Shown here in pieces: positions 26,340-33,518 of a DNA stretch of 64,000 bases; the stretch's first letter is position 1; each line of letters opens with the position of its first letter. Position numbers and translations under genes: made by a program. This DNA comes from an uncultured Prevotella sp. (lineage in GTDB: Bacteria; Bacteroidota; Bacteroidia; Bacteroidales; Bacteroidaceae). The notes below the pieces were generated by a model, which saw only the letters and a program-made list of their open reading frames with translations, did not search any database and was not told where the DNA came from. Location of the stretch: contig CAMYVQ010000004.1 in assembly GCA_947302435.1 (NCBI GenBank), positions 1-64,000 of the forward strand. The letters run 5' to 3'.

Positions 26340-27350
26340 TCATTTCTTGTTCTCGATTCTGGTGACGGCAACCGATAAAAGCATGGAGATCACCAATACG
26401 CCGAAAATAATCAGAAGACTGAGCGAAGTGGGCACTTCGATGTGCGGCATGTTGATGTTTAGGCCAACTATCTGTCCCAACCCGTTGATATATTCGTCCA
26501 TGGCTAACAGCATCTTGATTCCTACAAAAATAAGGATTACGCCCAGTCCGTACTTCAGGTACTTGAAGTACTTGGCCACGGCAGCTAAGGCGAAATAGAG
26601 GGCACGCAGGCCGAGAATGGCAAAGATATTGGAAGTAAGTACGATGAAGGGATCGCGGCTGACTGAGAAGACGGCGGGAATGCTGTCAACGGCAAAAGCA
26701 ACGTCAGTGGTTTCGATGACCAACAGTGTTACAAACAATGGTGTGGCCACCCAACGCCCTTTGCCTGTAGTATCCTTGATGAAGAACTTTTCCTCGTGCA
26801 TCTTATCGGTGACGGGGAAGAGTTTCTTGAACCATCGTACAATGATATTTTTCGAGGGATCGGAAGCCTGCTCGTCGTTGTGGCTGAACATCTTGCCGCC
26901 CGTGTAGAGCAGAAAGAGGCCGAACAATCCTAATACCCATTCGAAACGCTCCACCATGGCTGCACCGGCAAAAATGAAGATGCTGCGTAGGACGAGCGCA
27001 CCGAAGATGCCCCAGAAAAGCACTTCGTGTTGGTATTTCCGTTCTACCCCGAAGAAAGAGAAAAGCATCAAGAATACGAAGAGGTTGTCCATCGACAGCG
27101 ATTTTTCTATCAGGTAGCCGGCCAGGAATTCTATGGCTTTCTCGTGGGAGTCACCGGGATACCAGAGTTCGATGGCTCCGCAGAACAACAGTGATACACC
27201 AATCCATACGCCCGTCATCTGTAGGGCTTCTTTCACGTTTACCTCATGTTCGCCCTTCTTGCCGAACATCTTCAGGTCGGCAATGAGCATAACGAATACT
27301 AAGATGTAGAAAACAATCCATGCCCAAAGGGGCAGTCCCATTAAGTCCAT
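26340..27350 (-). CDS. TerC/Alx-family membrane protein
   Basis: 336 residues with about nine TM segments. DLKMFGKK, then LIEKSLSMDNLFVFLMLFSFFGV and TTDVAFAVDSIPAVFSVSRDPFIV are TerC-family signatures with the conserved membrane aspartates. Members export manganese or are linked to tellurite resistance. It is the first gene of a minus-strand run terC-HAD-comEC. Confidence 0.92.
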   Translation of the reverse strand: MDLMGLPLWAWIVFYILVFVMLIADLKMFGKKGEHEVNVKEALQMTGVWIGVSLLFCGAIELWYPGDSHEKAIEFLAGYLIEKSLSMDNLFVFLMLFSFFGVERKYQHEVLFWGIFGALVLRSIFIFAGAAMVERFEWVLGLFGLFLLYTGGKMFSHNDEQASDPSKNIIVRWFKKLFPVTDKMHEEKFFIKDTTGKGRWVATPLFVTLLVIETTDVAFAVDSIPAVFSVSRDPFIVLTSNIFAILGLRALYFALAAVAKYFKYLKYGLGVILIFVGIKMLLAMDEYINGLGQIVGLNINMPHIEVPTSLSLLIIFGVLVISMLLSVAVTRIENKK

Positions 27351-27433
27351 TTTTTAAGTTCTTTCTCTATTTGGTAATTAAAAATGTTAGAGTGTGTCCC
27401 GTCGTTTCGGGCTTTTCTTATAGAATTGCGGTG

Positions 27434-27441
27434 CAAAGGTA
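27434..27441 (-). promoter_or_regulatory. -7 box for terC
   Basis: On the minus strand TACCTTTG lies 84 bases upstream of the terC ATG. The -33 box is unclear. The divergent MATE gene has its own -7 box 44 bases away. Confidence 0.5.
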
Positions 27442-27484
27442 AAAACAATCTGTGAGAAAACGAAATAAACTCCTTTTTTTTATC

Positions 27485-27492
27485 TAATTTTG
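27485..27492 (+). promoter_or_regulatory. -7 box directly in front of the MATE gene
   Basis: TAATTTTG ends only 5 bases before the GTG start codon at 27498, so a transcript from this box would be essentially leaderless. No -33 match is seen at the usual distance. Confidence 0.45.
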
Positions 27493-27497
27493 CACAC

Positions 27498-28814
27498 GTG
27501 AATCTGAACAAGGAAATTTTGCGACTGGCCCTGCCGAGCATTGTCTCGAATATCACCGTCCCGCTGTTGGGAATCGTTGATGTGGCCATCATGGGACATA
27601 TCGGTGATGCCCGTTATATCGGTGCCATTGCTGTGGGGTCGATGATTTTCAATGTCGTCTACTGGCTGTTTGTCTTCTTGCGGATGGGGACAAGCGGACT
27701 GACGGCTCAGGCGTTCGGGAGAGGGAAAGGTGGGGCCTGCCTGATTCTCCGTCAGAGCCTGACCGTTGCCTTGGTGTCGGGACTGCTGATTGTCTTGCTT
27801 CAGTGGCCGTTGCGTCTGTTGGCTTTTCGGATGATGGGAGCCACCCCCGATGTGGAAGAGCTGGTATTGCCTTATTTTAATATTTGTGTGTGGGGTGCTC
27901 CCGCCGTGCTGGGTCTCTACAGTCTGATGGGTTGGTTTGTGGGCATGCAGAACACTCGTGTCCCTATGATGATTGCCATCGGACAGAACATCATCAATAT
28001 CCTTGCTTCGCTCATCTTCGTTTTTGTACTCCACATGCAGGTGGAGGGCGTGGCCTTGGGCACCGTAGTGGCGCAATGGACAGGCTTTATATGGGCCATC
28101 CTGAGGAGTGAAAAACTGAAAGCGAAGTGTGAAGACGTGCTGTTGAGCGAAAGCGAAAAATCTGCTACCGCTCCGCAGATCTCTACATTTTTCACTCTTC
28201 AGTCTTCGCTCTTTCCCCTCTTCCTTCGCACGCTCTGCTTGGTGTGTGTCAACTTCTATTTCACGTCGGTTGGTGCCCAACAGGGTGCGCTGATGTTGGC
28301 TGTCAACACGTTGCTGATGCAGTTGTTCACCATCTTCAGCTATTTCATGGATGGCTTTGCCAATGCAGGTGAGGCTTTGGTGGGTCGTTTCTATGGAGCC
28401 AATGACAGGAAGTCGTTCCGTCGGGCAGTGCGCCTGTTGTTCGGATGGGGAGCCGTGATGGTCGTGCTGTTCACGGGTCTTTACGGACTGGGAGGTGAGA
28501 CTTTTCTTTCGTTGCTCACCAACGACCATACGGTAGTCGAGGCTTCCAGAACCTATTTGCCGTGGGCGGTGTTCATTCCTCTTTGTGGGGTGGCAGCCTT
28601 CGTGTGGGATGGCGTTTTCATCGGACTGATGGCTACGCGGGGCATGCTCCTTTCGTGCTTTGTGGCTGCTGTCATGTTCTTCATCGTGTGGGCAACGGGG
28701 GGCAGTTCGATGGGGAATCATGCCCTTTGGCTGGCTCTGCTCGTCTATCTGGCTCTGCGCGGAATCGTGCAGACTGTGATTTTCCTGTATTTTCCATGGT
28801 CGTTTCAGAAATAA
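27498..28814 (+). CDS. MATE family efflux transporter
   Basis: 438 residues, twelve predicted TM segments in two similar halves. LALPSIVSNITVPLLGIVDVAIMGHIG and the second-half VNTLLMQLFTIFSYFMDGFANAGEALVG are typical DinF/NorM-like MATE sequences; substrates are cations or drugs. The start is GTG, and I see no upstream ATG. Residues about 203-233, in the loop between the halves, are encoded by a palindromic DNA element (28106-28197) also present in the next gene. Confidence 0.92.
   Translation: MNLNKEILRLALPSIVSNITVPLLGIVDVAIMGHIGDARYIGAIAVGSMIFNVVYWLFVFLRMGTSGLTAQAFGRGKGGACLILRQSLTVALVSGLLIVLLQWPLRLLAFRMMGATPDVEELVLPYFNICVWGAPAVLGLYSLMGWFVGMQNTRVPMMIAIGQNIINILASLIFVFVLHMQVEGVALGTVVAQWTGFIWAILRSEKLKAKCEDVLLSESEKSATAPQISTFFTLQSSLFPLFLRTLCLVCVNFYFTSVGAQQGALMLAVNTLLMQLFTIFSYFMDGFANAGEALVGRFYGANDRKSFRRAVRLLFGWGAVMVVLFTGLYGLGGETFLSLLTNDHTVVEASRTYLPWAVFIPLCGVAAFVWDGVFIGLMATRGMLLSCFVAAVMFFIVWATGGSSMGNHALWLALLVYLALRGIVQTVIFLYFPWSFQK
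28106..28197. repeat. In-frame palindromic insert in the MATE gene
   Basis: The ends GAGTGAAAAA (28106-28115) and TTTTTCACTC (28188-28197) are perfect inverted complements. Bases 28129-28163 match, in inverted orientation and at 33 of 35 positions, bases 29074-29108 inside the neighbouring methyltransferase gene. The insert adds about 31 residues without breaking the frame. Confidence 0.8.
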
Positions 28815-28818
28815 GTGA

Positions 28819-28826
28819 TACCTTTG
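28819..28826 (+). promoter_or_regulatory. -7 box for the SpoU/TrmH methyltransferase
   Basis: TACCTTTG begins 5 bases after the MATE stop and ends 17 bases before the ATG at 28844. The -33 box would lie in the end of the MATE gene and is not a clear match. Confidence 0.5.
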
Positions 28827-28843
28827 TTCCAAGAATAGAAACT

Positions 28844-29680
28844 ATGAATGAATCATTCAACCCAACTGGAGGACTGCGCCCCTCAATGGAAGTGCTCAGT
28901 TCGGCACAGAATCCCAAGATAAAGCGACTGCTGGCCTTGCAGCAGAAGTCGCAAGAACGCCGCAAGACGGGACTGTTCGTGGTGGAAGGCCGCCGCGAGC
29001 TGGAACACTGTCTTGAGGCCGGTTACGAGGTGGAAAGCATCTTTGTAAGTGAAGAATTAAGAGTGAAGAGTGAAGATTTCTCGCTTTCGCTCAACAACAC
29101 GTCTTCACTCTTCACTCTTCACCCTTCACTTTACGAGAAGGTCGCCTATCGTGGCAGTACGGAAGGGGTGATCGCTATTGTGAAGGCGAAGCAGCATCGT
29201 TTGGAAGGCCTGCAGCTACGCGAGAATCCGCTCATCGTGGTCTTGGAGAGTGTGGAGAAGCCTGGCAATTTGGGGGCTGTGCTCCGTTCGGCTGATGCCG
29301 CGCAGGCCGATGCCGTCATTGTCTGTGATCCGCTCACCGATCTCTATAATCCCAACCTTATCCGCTCATCGATAGGTGCCATCTTCACCGTTCCCACCGT
29401 GGCCTGCACCTCCGAAGAGTGCATCGCCTTCTTCAAGGAACGCCATATCCGGATTCTCACGGCGCAGTTGCAAGATTCCCGCCTTTACTATGATACGCCG
29501 ATGACGCAAGGAACGGCCATCGTCATGGGAACCGAGTCGACAGGTCTCACCGACCAATGGCGGCGGGCCGCCGATGCCCATATCCGCATCCCCATGCTGG
29601 GCCGTCTCGATTCGCTCAATGTCTCTGTCTCCGCCGCCATTCTGCTCTTCGAGGCCGTCCGCCAGCGACAGACCCATTAG
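28844..29680 (+). CDS. SpoU/TrmH-family RNA 2'-O-methyltransferase
   Basis: 278 residues. An N-terminal substrate-binding part (NPKIKRLLALQQKSQERR, GLFVVEGRRELEHCL) precedes the SPOUT knot domain with VLESVEKPGNLGAVLRSADAA (motif 1), IVMGTESTGLT (motif 2) and IRIPMLGRLDSLNVSVSAAILLFE (motif 3). It methylates a ribose in rRNA or tRNA; target unknown. Start taken at the first ATG after the -7 box; an ATG at 28886, preceded by GGAGG, is an alternative that removes 14 residues without family similarity. Residues about 68-96 come from a palindromic insert. The last 275 bases are duplicated at 31502-31776. Confidence 0.92.
   Translation: MNESFNPTGGLRPSMEVLSSAQNPKIKRLLALQQKSQERRKTGLFVVEGRRELEHCLEAGYEVESIFVSEELRVKSEDFSLSLNNTSSLFTLHPSLYEKVAYRGSTEGVIAIVKAKQHRLEGLQLRENPLIVVLESVEKPGNLGAVLRSADAAQADAVIVCDPLTDLYNPNLIRSSIGAIFTVPTVACTSEECIAFFKERHIRILTAQLQDSRLYYDTPMTQGTAIVMGTESTGLTDQWRRAADAHIRIPMLGRLDSLNVSVSAAILLFEAVRQRQTH
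29047..29131. repeat. In-frame palindromic insert in the methyltransferase gene
   Basis: An 85-bp near-palindrome with ends AAGTGAAG and CTTCACTT and tandem GAGTGAAGA units on the left mirrored by TCTTCACTC units on the right. Its centre (29074-29108) is the inverted counterpart of 28129-28163. It lies in a variable loop between the N-terminal and SPOUT domains and keeps the reading frame. Confidence 0.85.
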
Positions 29681-29708
29681 AATTTTCTTTGTGTTCTGTT
29701 TGCTTGAG

Positions 29709-31078
29709 TTATTTCATTATTATCTTCACACTCTTCTCACCAATCTTTACGATCGCCACGTTGCCTGTTTGCAGGGTGGTGTTGATGGATGCAGAGCCAT
29801 TCTCACTGACGGCAGAGCCTGCCTTGGTGCCATTGATGCTATATACGCTGACTTGCTCGCCATCGTTGCAGCCATGCACCTTGATTGTGCCTCCCTCGCT
29901 CTGTATCAGCACGGCATTGGCAGGGATGTCAGCCACACCATTGGAGAGACCTTCCGTCTCGGGCTGTTGGTCTATCCAGCAGAGGGTTGCAGTAGCCGTT
30001 TCTGAATTATAGTAACCAGTTTTTGCGGCATAGACGCTTATGTTGTAGGTGGCTGTGAGTTGTACCTCGTTGCCACTGCCAGCTTTGATGTCTGTGTCTG
30101 TTATGGAGTATTGGCAGGTAGCTCCTTCCGTTGCACAGGCAAACATTAGTTTGCCGTTCAGATAGCTGATAGTAGGTTTCTCGCATTGTTGTGGTGTTGG
30201 TGTTTCTCCACCACCTGTGCCTTCTTCAATAAACACAAAGTCTTTCCACCCGTCTGTTGCCTTGTACTTGTCAATAGTACCCTTTGGCACATACAATGTA
30301 GCGTTATAAAATGTGTTTTCGGTAAAAGTCCTTTCGAACGAAAATTTACCAAATATATTAAACGGATTCTCTATAAGAGAAATTACAGTTGGGATATCTG
30401 CTTGAACGAAAGCCCCTTTTCCAATGCTCGTCACACTATTTCCAATAGTGACAGAAGTTAATCCACTACAGCCAAGGAACGCATAATCTCCAATGCTCGT
30501 CACACTATTAGGAATAGTGACAGAAGTTAATCCACGACAGCTATTGAACGCAGCAACTCCAATGCTCGTCACACTATTTCCAATAGTGACAGAAGTTAAT
30601 CCACTACAGCCCTCGAACGCATAATCTCCTATGCTCGTCACGCTATTTCCAATAGTGATAGAAGTTAATCCACTACACTCCTAGAACGCAGCATTTCCAA
30701 TGCTCGTCACGCTATTCGGAATAGTGACAGAAGTTAATCCAATACAGTAATAGAACGCAGATTCTCCAATGCTCGTCACACTATTAGGAATAGTGACAGA
30801 AGTTAATCCTCTACAGCTATAGAACGCCCGATCTCCAATGCTCGTCACCTTTCGTGTCCGATTCATGTAGGTTACTTCTTCTGGTATGACTACATTTCCA
30901 GAATATTCATCGGAATAACTATCATAATAAGTACCACGATAGGTGACTGCCAATTCCGTGCCATTATTCACATAATTGTAATAAATGGTAACGCCGTCAG
31001 CATTTTTTACTTCAATGTCATGAGCACTCGCCACCACAGGTAGCGTCATCATCACGAGTAACAATAGATTTTTTTCAT
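29709..31078 (-). pseudogene. BspA-like leucine-rich repeat surface protein, doubly disrupted
   Basis: A secreted protein gene with a signal peptide ([14 protein letters not shown]), a short N-terminal domain, six 23-residue LRR_5 units (VTSIGxxAFxxCxGLTSVTIxNS) and a C-terminal beta-rich tail ending in a sorting-like domain ([16 protein letters not shown]). Two defects are visible. First, the ATG at 31078 is followed by A7 and reads MKKIYCYS then stop; one extra A would give MKKNLLLLV and join the signal peptide. Second, an amber TAG at 30681-30683 stands in the third repeat where sister units have TAT, GAG or CTT. Without these the product would be about 456 residues. BspA-type proteins act in adhesion. 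Phase variation at A7 is possible, but the amber codon suggests decay. Confidence 0.85.
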
Positions 31079-31153
31079 ATTCGTATCGTATTTAGTTATT
31101 GTTTCATTTTTCTCAAAATTGAACTCAAAGATGTTCATGTTGTCATTGCACTG

Positions 31154-31185
31154 CAAAGATAACCAAATATGAAGAAATTGACAAA
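31154..31185 (-). promoter_or_regulatory. Promoter of the BspA-like gene
   Basis: On the minus strand TTTG (31185-31182) and TATCTTTG (31161-31154) are exactly 20 bases apart. The leader before the ATG at 31078 is about 70 bases. Confidence 0.75.
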
Positions 31186-31268
31186 TAAAACCATAAATTT
31201 TTTGAAAGGGTAATATATGGTGCTGGCCAAGCACGCTTCTGCTAACGATTATTAATGTCCGAAAATGG

Positions 31269-31497
31269 GTGTCGTTTTGTTTGGAACGGCACTCTTTCAA
31301 GATGCGGGGGCGTATTACCTTGTTGGTCGGTATTAATGGCACAGGAAAGACCTCTATTTTGAAGTTGATAAGCGGACTCACGAAACCTTCTTATAAGACG
31401 CTTGAAGCTATTGAATACTTGTCTGTCGAATTAACATTAACCCATGATACTCGTACATATATTATCTTTAGTATAAAGACTCTCATTTACCGGTCTA
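31269..31497 (+). pseudogene. Stub of an AAA/ABC-type ATPase
   Basis: The frame contains RITLLVGINGTGKTSILKL with a Walker A motif (GxNGTGKTS) and SGLTKPSY, typical of the N-terminus of AAA ATPases from overcoming-lysogenisation (OLD) or abortive-infection-type genes. The similarity ends after about 45 residues and the frame then runs into the duplicated methyltransferase end, so only the nucleotide-binding start remains. Confidence 0.6.
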
Positions 31498-31501
31498 ACC
31501 A

Positions 31502-31776
31502 GCACCAACGAAGAGCGCATCGCCTTCTTCAAGGAACGCCATATCCGGATTCTCACGGCGCAGTTGCAAGATTCCCGCCTTTACTATGATACGCCGATGA
31601 CGCAAGGAACGGCCATCGTCATGGGAACCGAGTCGACAGGTCTCACCGACCAATGGCGGCGGGCCGCCGATGCCCATATCCGCATCCCCATGCTGGGCCG
31701 TCTCGATTCGCTCAATGTCTCTGTCTCCGCCGCCATTCTGCTCTTCGAGGCCGTCCGCCAGCGACAGACCCTTTAG
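31502..31776 (+). pseudogene. Duplicated 3' end of the SpoU/TrmH methyltransferase gene
   Basis: These 275 bases align without gaps with 29406-29680, with only about four differences by eye, including the stop codon. The fragment begins in the middle of the SPOUT domain (codons for EERIAFFKERH) and has no start of its own. After the stop the two copies share a further 12 bases or so before diverging. The duplication brackets the BspA-like gene and the ATPase stub. Confidence 0.92.
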
Positions 31777-31792
31777 AATTTTCTTTGTTCTG

Positions 31793-31824
31793 CTTGCTTG
31801 AATTAAATAAAAGCTGTATCTTTG
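31793..31824 (+). promoter_or_regulatory. Promoter of the Rpn-like gene
   Basis: CTTG (31793-31796) and TATCTTTG (31817-31824) are 20 bases apart. The whole promoter and leader (about 31787-31846) recurs at 33259-33318. Confidence 0.7.
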
Positions 31825-31847
31825 CACCATAAAAAACAGGAAATAAT

Positions 31848-32864
31848 ATGGTAACAGTAGCGAATCCTATTTACGACATTGTGTTCAAGTACTTGATGGA
31901 GGACGAGCGGATAGCCCGTACCATCCTTTCGGCATTGCTGAAGGAGAACATCACGAAGGTGGAAGTGCGTCCGCATGAGTATGCCAACGACAAGCGCGAC
32001 TCGCTATCGGTGTTCCGTATTGACTTTGGTGCCACCGTGCTGAAGGCCGACGGCAGCGAACAGCTGATACTCATTGAGTTGCAGAAGACGTGGCTGGAGA
32101 CGGAAACGCTGCGTTTCCGCCAGTATCTGGGCGTGCAGTACCAGAATCCCAAGAACATCGTGGACAAGAGCAATGACCGTCATGCCCTGCCGATGGTGGC
32201 CGTCTATCTTTTAGGACACAAGGTGGGCGACATTGAGGAGCCTGTGCTTTATGTGCGCCACCATTCCTACGACTATAACGACAACTTGGTGACGAAGGGG
32301 CTTCCCAATCCGTTTGTCGACAGCCTGACCCACGACAGCATCATCGTGCAGATCCCCCGTCTGCACGGCCAGATCAACAACCGTCTCGACAAGGTGCTGA
32401 GCATCTTCGACCAGACACACAAGGACATGGGGAACGGACAGGTAATCAATCTGGACGACAGCCTCTATCAGGACGATGCCGACATGCAGCATATTCTGCA
32501 CCGCTTGCTGATGGCGGCCACCGATGCCGACATGCGTCAGGACATGAATGTGGAAGACGAGTATTTCTCCGTCATCGAGAAGCGTGACACCGAAATCCTA
32601 ATGCGCGACAGGAAACTGGCCGAGCAAAATGTCCAGCTCACCGAGCAGAAAGCCCAACTCTCCGAACAGAAAGCCCAACTCTCCGAACAGAAAGCCCAAC
32701 TCTCCGAACAGAAAGCCCAACTCTCCGAACAGAAAGCCCAGTTGGAGCAGAAGAATGAATTGTTGCGATCTTCCGTTCAGATGCTTTTGAAGTCAGGCGT
32801 TTCTTTGGAGGCCATTGCCAAGACTTGGGGAATGTCGCTCGACGAATTGAAATTATTAGTGTAA
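31848..32864 (+). CDS. Rpn-family PD-(D/E)XK nuclease / putative transposase
   Basis: 338 residues. NPIYDIVFKYLMEDERIARTILSALL at the N-terminus and RIDFGATV...LILIELQKTW (PD-(D/E)XK residues Asp and Glu-x-Gln) are the signature of recombination-promoting nucleases (Rpn, PDDEXK transposase family) abundant in Bacteroidales. Residues about 265-299 are a heptad coiled coil (EQKAQLS repeated) encoded by a perfect 21-bp tandem repeat. The C-terminal 45 residues (SVQMLLKSGVSLEAIAKTWGMSLDELK) form a small helix-turn-helix-like end seen in this family. In E. coli Rpn proteins cut DNA and promote recA-independent recombination. Confidence 0.9.
   Translation: MVTVANPIYDIVFKYLMEDERIARTILSALLKENITKVEVRPHEYANDKRDSLSVFRIDFGATVLKADGSEQLILIELQKTWLETETLRFRQYLGVQYQNPKNIVDKSNDRHALPMVAVYLLGHKVGDIEEPVLYVRHHSYDYNDNLVTKGLPNPFVDSLTHDSIIVQIPRLHGQINNRLDKVLSIFDQTHKDMGNGQVINLDDSLYQDDADMQHILHRLLMAATDADMRQDMNVEDEYFSVIEKRDTEILMRDRKLAEQNVQLTEQKAQLSEQKAQLSEQKAQLSEQKAQLSEQKAQLEQKNELLRSSVQMLLKSGVSLEAIAKTWGMSLDELKLLV
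32643..32741 (+). repeat. 21-bp tandem repeat inside the Rpn gene
   Basis: Four consecutive units of GAACAGAAAGCCCAACTCTC plus C (first one with GAGCAG), and a fifth partial unit ending in CAG TTG. Each codes for one heptad, so copy-number change lengthens or shortens the coiled coil without frameshift. Confidence 0.95.
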
Positions 32865-32929
32865 TTGTTCTTTGCTGAATTTCTTTGTCACTGTAAATTG
32901 ACCTGAAAAAATAATATTTATAAATATCT

Positions 32930-33061
32930 AAAGGACGTGATGGAAAAGATGGTGATTCATTTTTTGAGTCGGTCTCTACTGTTGTGGACTCTAATGGAAA
33001 CAGGTATGCGAGATTTACACTTAGGGATGGTTCTGCTTTCGTAGTACCTCTTGCTTTTTAA
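32930..33061 (+). pseudogene. Remnant of a DUF4988-like secreted protein gene
   Basis: An open frame without start codes for KGRDGKDGDSFFESV followed by TVVDSNGNRYARFTLRDG and a stop. The GKDGDSFF and FTLxDG pattern is what I recall from DUF4988-type N-terminal modules of Bacteroidales lipoproteins. The rest of the gene is absent. Confidence 0.45.
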
Positions 33062-33171
33062 TGGTAGTACTTCCTCTTGATATACTATCCGAACGAGAGT
33101 GAGTCTGAATGACTGCATCGAGACATGACGCAGTAATCTTATCAGAAAAGTTTTCAAAGCATCTGCTCCAT

Positions 33172-33240
33172 CTGCTCCATCTGTCACTACCTTGACTTTC
33201 AGTAAGTTACCTTAGTGTGAGATGGTGGCAGATGGAGCAG
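33172..33240. terminator. Hairpin with T-rich tail
   Basis: CTGCTCCATCTGTCACTACC (33172-33191) pairs with GGTGGCAGATGGAGCAG (33224-33240) over about 15 positions; GTTTTCTCTTTTTT follows. The left arm is preceded by another copy of CTGCTCCAT, so slipped pairings are possible. Confidence 0.55.
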
Positions 33241-33258
33241 GTTTTCTCTTTTTTCGTC

Positions 33259-33318
33259 ATTCTGCTTGCCTAAATTAAATAAAAGCTGTATCTTTGTACT
33301 ACAAAAAACAGGAAATAA
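33259..33318 (+). repeat. Orphan copy of the Rpn promoter and leader
   Basis: This segment repeats 31787-31846 with only a few changes, including CTTG (33265-33268), TATCTTTG (33289-33296) and the ribosome-binding leader AAAAAACAGGAAATAATA. The ATG of the Rpn gene is here TTG followed by a different sequence, and no ORF follows. It looks like the scar of a second Rpn gene or of a recombination event. Confidence 0.8.
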
Positions 33319-33485
33319 TATTGATATTGTTTGATCCCCCGATTGAATAAGAATGACCACACCATTCCATATCAACAACGGCGTGATTTGATATAAACAA
33401 CGATACAATCCAATACAAACAGCGATGTTGATGATTTAACAGCAAATTAATGCTGATTTCATTCGTTCATATCGCTTTTTTTTAG

Positions 33486-33493
33486 TATCTTTG
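33486..33493 (+). promoter_or_regulatory. -7 box for gyrB
   Basis: TATCTTTG, with a partial -33 box (TTCG, 33462-33465) 20 bases upstream. The transcript would start near 33497. Confidence 0.6.
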
Positions 33494-33518
33494 CACCCTA
33501 TTTATGACTATACGAAAA

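Noticed and set aside
27480..28832. 450-codon minus-strand frame opposite the MATE gene
   Set aside because: Rich in His, Gln and Arg in the way of reverse-complement shadows, and the MATE protein on the plus strand is clear.
31495..31830. Minus-strand frame repeated opposite both methyltransferase ends
   Set aside because: It is found twice only because the DNA beneath it is duplicated; it is antisense to the real SPOUT-domain codons.
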